41,437 nt of DNA from an uncultured Oscillospiraceae bacterium (GTDB taxonomy: Bacteria > Bacillota > Clostridia > Oscillospirales > Acutalibacteraceae), in the NCBI GenBank assembly GCA_900552115.1, contig URYP01000007.1:1-41437 (forward strand), given 5' to 3'. A program made the position numbers and the translations under genes. The notes under the pieces were generated by a model. That model was given only the letters and a program-made list of their open reading frames with translations. It did no database searches and was not told the DNA's origin. Below are positions 1 to 7,848 of the stretch, piece by piece. Position 1 is the stretch's first letter. Each line of letters begins with the position of its first letter.

Positions 1-1
1 C

Positions 2-33
2 CCCCCTCCGGCCGTAAGATTTGCCGGAGGGGG
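2..33 (-). terminator. Hairpin, probable terminator of the C39-like peptidase gene
   Basis: An 11-bp perfect inverted repeat (2-12 with 23-33, GC-rich) with a 10-nt loop lies about 40 nt past the stop of the leftward gene ending at 71. Any T tract on the minus strand would fall left of position 1, outside the window, so termination is inferred from position and stem strength only. Confidence 0.6.
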
Positions 34-70
34 TGTTGATTAGCGAAGGCAATGCAAGCGCCGCTTTCCG

Positions 71-913
71 TTACTCCACCAACACGCAGGAACATCCCCG
101 CGAAGAAAACACGCTTTCAAATTGTGATTTATCGTGCTCCCTTCGTCCGCTGATGGGATCGGACACGGTTATGGTCGTCTCGGTATACCCGACCAGAACG
201 GCGGCATGGTCGTTCTGGCTCCAAACGACTTCGCTCCCGTTTTTTGTCGTCCAGCCCTGGGTTTCCCAACGGTCCTCCATACAGATGGTCACCCAAACCA
301 CGACCGGCTTATCCTCGCTGACCATACGGTAAAGCTCTTCAAAGGAAACGCCGGTCCTGGCCGACGCCCGCAGCGGGCTGCCGCTATCCCGCAGGTACTG
401 GTTTGCCGCCCTCGCAATCGCTCCCGGCCCGCACACAATTCCCGTTTCCGTAAATGGATCCCCCACAAAATAGCGGTTAATATCCGGCCCGTAGAAATTT
501 CCGTCTTCGTCCTCTTTTAACCGAAAGGACGTTTTTGGCAGATAGGCTTCAGCCATGGTGGTTTTTTCTGCCGGCAGGCCGTAATAGCGCAGCAGCATCG
601 TCAGAGCCGTTATTTCACATCCTGTCGGCAATTCGGGAGTTTGCAGCAGATCGGGAAATTCCGCAATGGTATGCGCGGAGGGAATCTCCGCCGCCTCGAG
701 CAATGTCGACTCGGTTTTATCTTTGGCTATGTCCTGCTCCTGTGTCAAAACCTTGTTTTGACTTGACACGGCTACATCGATGGCGAATGCGGGATGGATA
801 TCGTCGAGGCTGGTCCCCAAAAGCAACAGGATAAGAGCCATAACCAGCGTAATGGCTCTTATCCAATGACCCGGCCGGTTGCCGGCTCTATGTTTGTCGT
901 TTGTTATCTTCAT
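71..913 (-). CDS. Secreted C39-like (papain-fold) peptidase family protein
   Basis: The product is 280 aa, probably an exported cysteine peptidase or peptidase-like protein of the C39_2 (PF13529-type) family. The N-terminus has a basic stretch and one hydrophobic segment (about 18-35) that can act as signal peptide or membrane anchor. The family pattern is visible: a Cys in PTGCEITAL (about residue 99), a His in NDHAAVLVGY (about 236) and an Asp in SDPISG (about 252), so the catalytic residues look intact. I chose the ATG at 913 over the GTG at 925 because AGGGTGG sits 8 nt before it. The substrate is unknown; related proteins are common in Clostridia and few have been studied. It is monocistronic, with a hairpin downstream and a candidate promoter upstream. 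Confidence 0.8.
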   Translation of the reverse strand: MKITNDKHRAGNRPGHWIRAITLVMALILLLLGTSLDDIHPAFAIDVAVSSQNKVLTQEQDIAKDKTESTLLEAAEIPSAHTIAEFPDLLQTPELPTGCEITALTMLLRYYGLPAEKTTMAEAYLPKTSFRLKEDEDGNFYGPDINRYFVGDPFTETGIVCGPGAIARAANQYLRDSGSPLRASARTGVSFEELYRMVSEDKPVVVWVTICMEDRWETQGWTTKNGSEVVWSQNDHAAVLVGYTETTITVSDPISGRREHDKSQFESVFSSRGCSCVLVE

Positions 914-981
914 AAGGCAAACCACCCTTCAGGCTGTCGTCCTCCATAGTTTCAGCCATACCGCAAAGCCTAACTACACTT

Positions 982-1010
982 ATAATAATAGTTTTTTTAA
1001 CAAAAGTAAA
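982..1010 (-). promoter_or_regulatory. Candidate promoter for the C39-like peptidase gene
   Basis: On the minus strand TTTACT (1005-1010) and TATTAT (982-987) are separated by 17 nt in an AT-rich stretch. The start codon lies about 70 nt downstream. The -35 matches the consensus at 4 of 6 positions. Confidence 0.4.
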
Positions 1011-1070
1011 GCTGACGAAAAAAATCATGCTCTACATTTTATGAAGCTCCAGCCTGTCTGGCCATTTCAT

Positions 1071-1107
1071 AAAAAAAGCCTCCCTCTCGAATGAGAGGGA
1101 GGCTTTT
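1071..1107 (-). terminator. Rho-independent terminator of fba
   Basis: A 12-bp perfect stem (1077-1088 with 1093-1104) with a GAAT-type tetraloop is followed on the minus strand by a run of seven T (1071-1077). It lies about 15 nt after the fba stop codon. Confidence 0.93.
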
Positions 1108-1121
1108 GGTAACGGCAAGGA

Positions 1122-2057
1122 TTACGCTTTGCTGGCGCTGCCCAAAACCGTTTCAATTTTGTGTTTTACTACCGCCGTGATATCATCGCGGCCCTCGCCC
1201 AGATACTGGCGGGGATCAAAGTGGGTGGGATTTTCCGCCAAATGCTTACGCACGCCGGCCGTCATCGCGAGCCGCAGGTCGGAGTCAACATTGATTTTGC
1301 ACACCGCCATCTTCGCCGCCTGACGCAGCATATCTTCCGGAATACCGATAGCATCCGCCATCTGGCCGCCAAACTGGTTGACCATGGCCACATATTCGGG
1401 CATCACCGAAGACGCGCCGTGCAGAACGATGGGGAACCCGGGCAGCCGGTCCATGACTTCCTGCAGGATATCAAAGCGCAGCTGAGGTTTCTGGCCGGGT
1501 TTAAATTTGAAAGCGCCATGGCTGGTGCCAATGGCAATGGCCAGAGAATCGACGCCGGTGCGGTTTACAAAATCCTGAACCTGGTCCGGGTCAGTATAAT
1601 TGGCCTTGTCGGCTTCCACGCTGACTTCGTCTTCCACGCCGGCGAGCTGACCCAGTTCGCCTTCAACGGTGACGCCGCGTGCATGTGCATAATCCACCAC
1701 TTTTTTGGTAACCGCCACGTTTTCCTCATAATCGAGATGGGAACCGTCGATCATAACGGAGGTAAAGCCGCCGTCAATGCACTCCTTGCACAGTTCAAAG
1801 CTGGCGCCGTGATCAAGATGCAGCGCAATCGGCAGGCCGGTTTCTTCCACCGCCGCCTGTACCATATGATACAGATAGCCGTGATGCGCGTATTTGCGGG
1901 CCGAACCCGAAACCTGCAGAATAACCGGGGAATTCAGTTCCTTGCAGGCTTCCACAATGCCCTGCATAATTTCCATATTGTTCACGTTGAACGCGCCGAT
2001 CGCATAACCGCCGTCATACGCCTTTTTAAACATGTCCTTTGTGTTTACGAGTGGCAT
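1122..2057 (-). CDS. fba: Fructose-bisphosphate aldolase, class II
   Basis: The 311-aa protein is a zinc-dependent class II aldolase that interconverts fructose 1,6-bisphosphate with dihydroxyacetone phosphate and glyceraldehyde 3-phosphate in glycolysis/gluconeogenesis. The family signature ALHLDHG carries a metal-ligand His. GELG, IGTSHGAFK and PIVLHGASS follow, the last being the phosphate/metal region. The HGASS form and the C-terminal YLGEGRDDI segment resemble the longer class IIB enzymes seen in many Clostridia. I chose ATG 2057 because AGGAGG stands 7 nt before it; the in-frame extension upstream has no ribosome site and would overlap the promoter. It appears monocistronic, with its own promoter and terminator. 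Confidence 0.96.
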   Translation of the reverse strand: MPLVNTKDMFKKAYDGGYAIGAFNVNNMEIMQGIVEACKELNSPVILQVSGSARKYAHHGYLYHMVQAAVEETGLPIALHLDHGASFELCKECIDGGFTSVMIDGSHLDYEENVAVTKKVVDYAHARGVTVEGELGQLAGVEDEVSVEADKANYTDPDQVQDFVNRTGVDSLAIAIGTSHGAFKFKPGQKPQLRFDILQEVMDRLPGFPIVLHGASSVMPEYVAMVNQFGGQMADAIGIPEDMLRQAAKMAVCKINVDSDLRLAMTAGVRKHLAENPTHFDPRQYLGEGRDDITAVVKHKIETVLGSASKA

Positions 2058-2091
2058 AACAAGACCTCCTAAATTTTCAGTGATTATCCGT

Positions 2092-2120
2092 ATTATACAC
2101 GATTTTTTTCTCTGCGTAAA
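2092..2120 (-). promoter_or_regulatory. Promoter of fba
   Basis: On the minus strand TTTACG (2115-2120) and a perfect TATAAT (2092-2097) are 17 nt apart, placing transcription start about 30 nt before the fba start codon. Confidence 0.75.
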
Positions 2121-2301
2121 GAGTAAAGACAAAAATCTTTGTGCAGCCAATGGCTCCGGGCTTATAGTCAGGAACGCAAATGCAAAATTGCTGCTGAACC
2201 GTTATTTTATCCACCGCCTATTCCGCCGGCTCCGATTCTTCCGTTTTGAGCGGATTTGTGATATGATACGCATAATAGTTTAACAACAGGGAGCGGATTT
2301 T

Positions 2302-2994
2302 ATGCGGGACAGTCTGGTTAGCATACCAGTCAGCGAGGTGTTTGAGCCGAAGGAAGGATGCCCCATCTGCCGGCTGCGGAACACGTTGGAGGAACGGGTG
2401 GTGGAGTATATCACCGGCGCCGCCATGATGGAGCCGGATGTGCGGATGGAAACCAACCGGCAGGGCTTTTGCCATGCGCATTACCGGCAAATGCTGGGAC
2501 GGCGCAATCGCCTGAGCGTGGCGCTGATGCTGGAAAGCCATCTGGCGGATTTGGATAAACAGGTGTTTAACGGGCTGCCGCTTCTCGGCAAAAGCGCCGC
2601 CCGGCAGGGACAGTCAGCCGGCCGGGCCGCGGACAGCTGCTTTGTCTGCGGCCAGGTGGACGCCACCATGCACAAGATGCTTGCGACCGTGTGCCGGATG
2701 TGGGAGCAGCAGCGGGATTTCCGTGAGCTGTTTGCCGCGCAAGAATCGCTTTGCCTGCCCCATTTTTCGCTTCTCACAGAAGCGTCCACCTGTATGGATA
2801 AGAAACGGCAGCCCGACTTTGCCAAAGAGGCCGCCGCCCTCTGCCGGAAATACCTGTCGTCGCTGCGGGAAGACGTTTCGCATTTCTGCAAAATGTACGA
2901 TTACCGCCATACCGGGGACGACGCCGATTGGGGGAACTCCCGGGATGCGATCGAACGCGCCGTCTGGTGGCTGACGTCCCGCGAATTGTCCTGA
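2302..2994 (+). CDS. DUF6062 family protein, Cys/His-rich
   Basis: The 230-aa soluble protein resembles the DUF6062 family of Clostridia, whose function is unknown. Four short Cys/His clusters are spaced along it: CPIC near residue 20, GFCHAH near 55, CFVC near 115 and LCLPH near 150. They look like two treble-clef-like or metal-binding repeats, each a CxxC followed by a CxxH-like motif. No membrane segment or signal peptide is visible. The start has GGGAG upstream. A possible extended -10 (TGATATGAT, near 2259-2267) lies in the spacer shared with divergent fba. Family membership is from memory of the pattern; metal binding is inference. Confidence 0.75.
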   Translation: MRDSLVSIPVSEVFEPKEGCPICRLRNTLEERVVEYITGAAMMEPDVRMETNRQGFCHAHYRQMLGRRNRLSVALMLESHLADLDKQVFNGLPLLGKSAARQGQSAGRAADSCFVCGQVDATMHKMLATVCRMWEQQRDFRELFAAQESLCLPHFSLLTEASTCMDKKRQPDFAKEAAALCRKYLSSLREDVSHFCKMYDYRHTGDDADWGNSRDAIERAVWWLTSRELS

Positions 2995-3296
2995 TAAGCC
3001 AACCAATGCCCTCTGATCCCAAAAAGCGCTGGTAAAGGATGCTAAACCGACTGTATCAAAAAAATGGTTGAATAAATGGGAAAAATTGGGTTTTCACACT
3101 TTCAACCGGTCCGAATTTGCTGAAAATACGCGGGTTATCCACATTTTCAACAAGGTTTTCAACAGCATTCGACCAAAACAGGGATTTACAGTCCGTATAT
3201 TGCCTTTCAAAGCCGCCCATTTTTCGGAATAAACTTGGAAAATACCGGGCATCCTACCCATGCGCAAACGGATTAAGCAAAGGAGTGGATGGCAGG
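2995..3296 (+). other. Intergenic region with a DnaA-box-like cluster
   Basis: No gene is convincing in this 302-nt spacer. It holds a perfect TTATCCACA (3135-3143), directly followed by TTTTCAACA (3144-3152) and, after 3 nt, another TTTTCAACA (3156-3164). TTTTCACAC lies at 3091-3099. The stretch 3055-3170 is more AT-rich than its surroundings. No dnaA or dnaN gene is nearby, so this could be a regulatory or DnaA-titration site, or chance. Confidence 0.4.
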
Positions 3297-3569
3297 ATGA
3301 TTAAAGGGATTAACCGGCAGATTATTGAAGTGACCGACACGCAAAACGAATATTTTGAACGGGCTTTGCTGGTGGTCAGGCCTGGCTGCAGCGATCTGGA
3401 GACCGATTGTCTGCGGGAACAGGCCCATCAGCTCCTGCGGACGTCGGGTGGTTATGGGGGGTTGAGGCTCAGCCGCCGGCGTCAACGCATCCGCCGGTTT
3501 TTATTCGCCGGTGCCAGCGGGCTGACCGGGCTGGTAGCCGGATTGGCGATCACCGGCGTACTGAAATGA
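3297..3569 (+). CDS. Small membrane protein of unknown function
   Basis: A 90-aa protein I do not recognise. Residues 1-50 are a mixed soluble region beginning with MIKGINRQIIEVTD and rich in acidic residues and leucine. A basic stretch (LSRRRQRIRRF) follows, then one C-terminal hydrophobic segment (about 72-88) with a Gly-rich face, suggesting a tail-anchored protein with its N-terminus in the cytoplasm. AAGGAGTGG lies about 10 nt before ATG 3297. Longer in-frame starts would cross the DnaA-box-like spacer and lack a ribosome site. It ends about 17 nt before the rubredoxin promoter, so it is a separate unit. Confidence 0.65.
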   Translation: MIKGINRQIIEVTDTQNEYFERALLVVRPGCSDLETDCLREQAHQLLRTSGGYGGLRLSRRRQRIRRFLFAGASGLTGLVAGLAITGVLK

Positions 3570-3585
3570 AGTGTAAAATAAGGGA

Positions 3586-3614
3586 TTGACATACTCCTCT
3601 ACCTGGTGTAAAAA
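3586..3614 (+). promoter_or_regulatory. Promoter of rubredoxin-flavodiiron operon
   Basis: A perfect TTGACA (3586-3591) is followed after 17 nt by TAAAAA (3609-3614). Transcription would start about 35 nt before the rubredoxin start codon. I see no clear PerR or Rex operator. Confidence 0.65.
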
Positions 3615-3656
3615 TAAGGTGTCCCCAAATATTTCCATGGAAAGAAGGAATTGATT

Positions 3657-3818
3657 ATGAAAAAGATGGTTTGCTCTGTATGCGGATATGTCTATGATGA
3701 GGCGGTTGGCGATCCGGACAGCGGCATCGCTGCCGGTACGAAATGGGAGGATCTTCCGGATGATTTTGTCTGCCCGCTTTGCGGCGTAGGAAAGGATATG
3801 TTCGAGGAAGAGCAATAA
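3657..3818 (+). CDS. Rubredoxin
   Basis: A 53-aa one-iron electron carrier. The two Fe(SCys)4 motifs are complete: CSVCGY (Cys6, Cys9) and CPLCGVGKD (Cys39, Cys42). The typical core GTKWEDLPDDFVCP lies between them, and the length is normal for the family. GAAGGA lies 7-8 nt before the ATG. It sits 15 nt upstream of a flavodiiron protein gene with which it must be co-transcribed. In anaerobes this pair passes electrons from NADH:rubredoxin oxidoreductase through rubredoxin to the flavodiiron protein, which reduces O2 (or NO). The rubredoxin reductase is not in this window. Confidence 0.96.
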   Translation: MKKMVCSVCGYVYDEAVGDPDSGIAAGTKWEDLPDDFVCPLCGVGKDMFEEEQ

Positions 3819-3833
3819 GGAAGGATGGTTTCC

Positions 3834-5036
3834 ATGCCTGTACGTCAAATCACCGATGCGATCAGCACGGTTGGAATTTTAAACCCGATAATGCGGATTT
3901 TTGACGTGGTGATGCGTACCGATTACGGCACCACCTACAATTCGTATATTGTTCGCGGAAAGGACAAAACCGCCCTGATCGAGACCTGTCACCTGACCTA
4001 TTTCGACCAGTATCTGGAGAACATCCGCGCGGTCTGTCCCCCGGAAGAGATCGATTATATCATTCTCAATCACTGTGAACCGGACCATACCGGCGTCATG
4101 GCACGGCTCACGGAGCTTTGCCCGCATGCCGAAATCCTGGTCAGCCAGGCCGGTTCCCTGTATATCCGCCACATCACCAACAATCCGGATCTACCGGTAC
4201 GGGTGGTTAAGGACGGGGAAACGCTGGATCTCGGCGGCCATACGCTCCAGTTCCGCATGGCCCCCTTCCTGCACTGGCCGGATTCCATGTTTACCTGGTG
4301 CGCAGAGGACAAGACGCTGTTCAGCTGCGACTTTTTCGGCTCCCATTACTGCGAACCGCACGTATTCGATACCGCCATCAAATATCCTGCCAAATATCGA
4401 GACGCCCTCAAAGGCTATTACGACGCCATTTTTGGCCCGTTTAAGCCCTATGTGCTCAAGGGCATAGAGAAGATTAATGATCTGGATATCTCGTTCATTT
4501 GCACCAGCCACGGCCCGGTATTGACCAAAGAGGGGCTGATTGGCGATGTCATTGAACAATACCGGCAGTGGAGCCAGCCGGTGCAGAAAACCGGACGGGA
4601 TATTCCGGTGTTTTTCTGCTCCGCCTATGGCAACACCGGCCTGCTGGCCGAAGCGATTGCCGCCGGCATTCGCGAAACGCTGCCGGACGCCCGTGTGACC
4701 GTTTACGATATCAACGATCACGATATGGCATACCTGCAGGCTCAGCTCAATGAGTCCGATGCCTTTGCCATTGGGTCGCCCACCATCAACAGCGACGCGG
4801 TGCCGCCTGTATGGCATTTGCTCAGCGGTGTGGACGCCATCAACAACAAGAAGAAGCCAGCGCTGGTGTTCGGCTCTTTCGGTTGGAGCGGCGAAGCCAT
4901 TCCGGGCATCATCGCCCGCCTCAAAGGACTGCGTATGGCGGTATTTGAGGACGGCTATAAAATAAACTTTGTACCGGTGCAGGCGGATCTGGACGAGGCG
5001 ACAGCCCTTGGCCGCCGCTTTGCGGAAAGCCTGTAA
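3834..5036 (+). CDS. FprA-type flavodiiron protein (O2/NO reductase)
   Basis: The 400-aa cytoplasmic enzyme has a metallo-beta-lactamase-like diiron domain (about 1-250) and a C-terminal flavodoxin domain (about 255-400). It reduces O2 to water or NO to N2O with electrons from rubredoxin. All expected diiron ligands are seen: HCEPDH gives His80, Glu82, Asp84, followed by His147 (FLHWPD), Asp166 (SCDFFG) and His226 (TSHGP). The FMN phosphate loop is CSAYGNTG near 258-265. ATG 3834 is preferred to ATG 3825 because GGAAGG precedes it at a proper distance and 3825 lies within that site. The rubredoxin gene directly upstream supplies its probable electron donor. A bidirectional terminator follows. 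Confidence 0.95.
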   Translation: MPVRQITDAISTVGILNPIMRIFDVVMRTDYGTTYNSYIVRGKDKTALIETCHLTYFDQYLENIRAVCPPEEIDYIILNHCEPDHTGVMARLTELCPHAEILVSQAGSLYIRHITNNPDLPVRVVKDGETLDLGGHTLQFRMAPFLHWPDSMFTWCAEDKTLFSCDFFGSHYCEPHVFDTAIKYPAKYRDALKGYYDAIFGPFKPYVLKGIEKINDLDISFICTSHGPVLTKEGLIGDVIEQYRQWSQPVQKTGRDIPVFFCSAYGNTGLLAEAIAAGIRETLPDARVTVYDINDHDMAYLQAQLNESDAFAIGSPTINSDAVPPVWHLLSGVDAINNKKKPALVFGSFGWSGEAIPGIIARLKGLRMAVFEDGYKINFVPVQADLDEATALGRRFAESL

Positions 5037-5062
5037 CGCTGCCGAAGGATACGGTTATCATC

Positions 5063-5104
5063 AAAAACCCGCTCGCAGGGGGAATCCCCTTTGAGCGGGT
5101 TTTG
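5063..5104. terminator. Bidirectional terminator between flavodiiron and S41 genes
   Basis: Arms ACCCGCTC (5067-5074) and GAGCGGGT (5093-5100) are extended by A/T pairs, with an inner GGGGATT-type stem. T tracts follow on the plus strand (5100-5103) and on the minus strand (A5 at 5063-5067). It serves the convergent flavodiiron gene (+) and S41-like gene (-). Confidence 0.9.
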
Positions 5105-5137
5105 TTGTCCCATACCCCGGTTGAAACAGGCCAGACT

Positions 5138-6430
5138 TCAGGATGCCTTTCGCGTCGTTGCCCTCGTAGTCACGGCGCTGGGCGAGCCGGTTTTGCTGGG
5201 CTCCGTTTTCGGTGACATCGTGCCGGTGGTGGTCCCAGCAGGCTGCGTTGTCGTGCCGCCGGATGTCAGCCGTCGGACAGCCGCCTGCAGCGGCGTATCA
5301 TCCGGTTCTTCCACCAGTGCCAGCTGCTCCCGCAGCTTCACTTCCTCATCCGGAGTAATGCCTTTATCCTCTATGCTGCCCGCTTTAATCAGGCGGCGTT
5401 CGGCCACAGACAGGCGCACGGCCGCTCCATCGTTGTTTACGGTATACAGCTCTTGAATCATGCCTTTACCAGCGGTCAATTCGCCCACTACAGTCGTTTT
5501 CCCCAGCTCCTGGAGAACGCCGGCGAACAGCTCCGCCTCTCCCGCGGTCCGGCTGTTGACCAGTGTGACCGACGGACTGGTCATTGCCCGGGCATTTCCG
5601 GACGTCAGATAGGTCGTTTTGCCGGTATTATCCGTTTGTTGGGCGTAAGGGCCTTCCGGGACTAAAAAGGACAGTATTTTTTCAATGGCCTCCGGAGACC
5701 CGCCGGCATTGTCGCGAACATCAAAAATAAACTTAACCGCCCCCTGCTTTTGCAGGGATTCATACACCGTCTTAAACTGATCAGGTGTCCGGTCGTTTAC
5801 ACTGTACAGGCGGATCAGCCCTATATCGCTTCCGGTCATACGCCCCTCCACGCTAACAAAATCATAGGTGCTGGTGGATATTTCAAACGCGTGCGGCGTA
5901 TTTTCCCGGCGAACACTCAAAATCACCTTGGGAGCATCAGATAGCGTGCGGTTCACGGACGAAAAGTCCGACGCGGATACCTCGCTGCCGTTGACCGCCG
6001 TCAAGACGTCCCCTTTTTCTATCCCGGCTTTATCTGCCGTAGAGTTGGGATGTACCCGGCTCACAATCATCCGGCCATTATCCGAAAGAGCCAGTTCCAA
6101 GCCGAATCCGGTCTCCTTCCCCTTCCGTGTGTCCAGAGCCTCCTTATATTCATCCGAAGAGAGATACGCCGCATAGGGGTCGTCAATACCGTCTATATAC
6201 CCTTTACCCAACGCCCGGCGCAGCTTTTCCTCGTCAATGGTCCCATTGTAGTGATAGCGTACGATTTTATCCACATCGGTTACATATTCGAACATAGCCT
6301 GCCGCTGCGTCACATCGCTGACGGTCGAATTGAAATAGCGAATAGCGATGACCATGGTGACGGATACCGTCAGCGCCACCGCCAAAATCACCGACGCCAG
6401 CAGCACCCCGACCGATATTTTCTTATGCAT
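5138..6430 (-). CDS. S41 (C-terminal processing protease-like) protein, catalytic Ser replaced by Gly
   Basis: The 430-aa protein has one N-terminal membrane segment (about 8-30), a helical region, a PDZ domain (about 105-185), an S41 domain (about 190-365) and a Thr/Ser-rich tail (about 390-430), so it sits outside the membrane. It aligns with Ctp/Prc proteases. Where these have the nucleophile in a SASASE-type motif, this protein has TAGEAE, with Gly at 297 (codon 5540-5542). The general-base Lys is kept (GKG, Lys322) at exactly the usual 25-residue spacing, and the position of Prc Asp441 is Glu. I infer a pseudoprotease or scaffold. It lies 126 nt downstream of the ftsE-ftsX-M23 unit, from which a strong hairpin separates it. 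AAGGAG is about 12 nt from the ATG, slightly long. Confidence 0.88.
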   Translation of the reverse strand: MHKKISVGVLLASVILAVALTVSVTMVIAIRYFNSTVSDVTQRQAMFEYVTDVDKIVRYHYNGTIDEEKLRRALGKGYIDGIDDPYAAYLSSDEYKEALDTRKGKETGFGLELALSDNGRMIVSRVHPNSTADKAGIEKGDVLTAVNGSEVSASDFSSVNRTLSDAPKVILSVRRENTPHAFEISTSTYDFVSVEGRMTGSDIGLIRLYSVNDRTPDQFKTVYESLQKQGAVKFIFDVRDNAGGSPEAIEKILSFLVPEGPYAQQTDNTGKTTYLTSGNARAMTSPSVTLVNSRTAGEAELFAGVLQELGKTTVVGELTAGKGMIQELYTVNNDGAAVRLSVAERRLIKAGSIEDKGITPDEEVKLREQLALVEEPDDTPLQAAVRRLTSGGTTTQPAGTTTGTMSPKTEPSKTGSPSAVTTRATTRKAS

Positions 6431-6483
6431 GTGCCATTCCGCTCCTTTCCAGACTAAAACCGTTTAAAACATTCTGTCCATTT

Positions 6484-6550
6484 TATCCCAAAAAGGGATA
6501 CAACAAGAGAAATCCGGCCCGCGTGGAGCCGGATTCCCCGTTGTATCCCT
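6484..6550 (-). terminator. Double-stem terminator after the M23 gene
   Basis: The outer arms AGGGATACAAC (6494-6504) and GTTGTATCCCT (6540-6550) pair perfectly over 11 bp. An inner stem AATCCGGC/GCCGGATT (6511-6518 with 6528-6535) stacks within. On the minus strand five T follow (6490-6494). The arm segment GGGATA can instead pair with TATCCC at 6484-6489, giving an alternative small hairpin. It lies 6 nt after the M23 stop codon, upstream of the S41 gene. Confidence 0.85.
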
Positions 6551-6555
6551 GACGA

Positions 6556-7848
6556 TCAATAAGCACTGATATAGCCATTGGCAATCGGGTCAACAGCCAC
6601 GCCGTTCACCCGCACTTCGAAATGCAGGTGCGGCCCGGTAACGTCGCCGGTTGCTCCCGCAGCGGATATAACGGTGCTGCCGCCCGTAACCTGCTGCCCA
6701 ACGTAGGCAAACACCCGCGAATTGTGCGCGTACAGTGTGGTAATGTTGTTACCGTTGCTGTCCGGCCCGTGATCGATAATCACGCAGTATCCGTACCCCC
6801 AGGATGCGCCCGAACCCCAGGAATTGCTGTTGTTGACGTATATAACCTGTCCATCCGCCGCTGCCACGACGTTTTGGCCGTATACCGGTACAGCGCCCTC
6901 GGATATATCGATGCCGCGATGCACCGTTCCCCAGCGGTAACCATACCCGGAAGACACGTTGCGGACAGCCGGAACCGGCCAATGCATGGTGCCGCCCCCA
7001 TAGTTGCCGCCGTACGAACCGCCCGAGGAGGAGCCTCCCGAGCTGCTGGTGGACTGCCGGATCAATTCCTGAAGGGCTTCTTCCACCTCGTCCTGACGCT
7101 GCTGGTTATCCGCCAGCTTATTTTTATAGCCTTCGATGCTGCTTTCCAGTTTTTTAGCCACACTGTTGGCTTTATCGTACAGACCATCGAGTTCCGCCTT
7201 TTTGTCGTCCGCTTTTTCCTTGACCTCAACGACCTTCATACGCTCGTCGTCAATAATCTGTTTTTCATTTTCGATTTTTTGTTTTTCCTGATGGATCTGC
7301 TGAATCTCTTTTTCCAGATCATCCATCAACTTCTGATCATTATCGGCAATGCGTTTCATCATTTTGGACTTAATCAGATAATCCGTATACTCACCAGTAT
7401 CCAGCAGCATCTGAAGGGTGGACATGTTACCGCTTTTGGACACAGCCCGCAGCCGCTGCTGTAGTTTGGAGAAATCATCCTCGATTTCCTGCTCTCGATC
7501 GTTTATCTGCTGCTGCTTTTCAGAAATTTCCTGTTCCTTGGTATAAATCTGGTCGTTCAGGGTATTGATCTGATCCGTCAGCACTTCGATCTGATCCACC
7601 GTGTTTGAAATCTGGCCGTTCAGAGTCTCGAGGTACTCCTGCTGCTTGTCCAGATCATCCTTGTAAATGGCGAGATCATGGTTGAGCTGCTGTGCCTCTG
7701 CCTCCAGATCGCTCAGCTGCTTCTGCAGTTCCGACGACGTAGCCGCGCGCACCTGGATGCGGCCCAGCCCGGCCGGTGAAACCGCGGTCAATACGACGGC
7801 GCAAAGCACGGCCGTGCAGCGGAGCCAACGTTTCTGTCGCTTACTCAT
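6556..7848 (-). CDS. M23 murein hydrolase with coiled coil (EnvC/PcsB-like FtsEX partner)
   Basis: A 430-aa exported protein. It has a signal peptide (about 8-35 with AxA-like end), long coiled-coil segments (about 35-265, many heptad Leu/Ile plus Glu/Lys/Gln), a Ser/Gly linker (about 268-285) and a C-terminal M23 (LytM) domain. The zinc residues are intact: HRGID (His and Asp), the second active His in YAHNS, and GPHLHFEV. EnvC and PcsB proteins use such coiled coils to dock on FtsX and be activated by FtsE ATP hydrolysis. Unlike PcsB (CHAP), the hydrolase here is of M23 type with complete ligands. The ATG at 7848 overlaps the ftsX stop and has GGAGGA just before it, so it is translationally coupled to ftsX. 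Confidence 0.93.
   Translation of the reverse strand: MSKRQKRWLRCTAVLCAVVLTAVSPAGLGRIQVRAATSSELQKQLSDLEAEAQQLNHDLAIYKDDLDKQQEYLETLNGQISNTVDQIEVLTDQINTLNDQIYTKEQEISEKQQQINDREQEIEDDFSKLQQRLRAVSKSGNMSTLQMLLDTGEYTDYLIKSKMMKRIADNDQKLMDDLEKEIQQIHQEKQKIENEKQIIDDERMKVVEVKEKADDKKAELDGLYDKANSVAKKLESSIEGYKNKLADNQQRQDEVEEALQELIRQSTSSSGGSSSGGSYGGNYGGGTMHWPVPAVRNVSSGYGYRWGTVHRGIDISEGAVPVYGQNVVAAADGQVIYVNNSNSWGSGASWGYGYCVIIDHGPDSNGNNITTLYAHNSRVFAYVGQQVTGGSTVISAAGATGDVTGPHLHFEVRVNGVAVDPIANGYISAY

Noticed and set aside
879..1094. 71-codon plus-strand frame
   Set aside because: It runs through a promoter and a terminator hairpin and has no ribosome site.
1161..2072. 303-codon open frame on the plus strand
   Set aside because: It is antisense to fba, has no ribosome site and no recognisable protein features; the fba frame has full family motifs.
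3055..3170. Chromosomal replication origin
   Set aside because: Only one perfect DnaA box is present and no dnaA, dnaN, rpmH or gyrase genes are nearby; kept only as a low-interest DnaA-like cluster.
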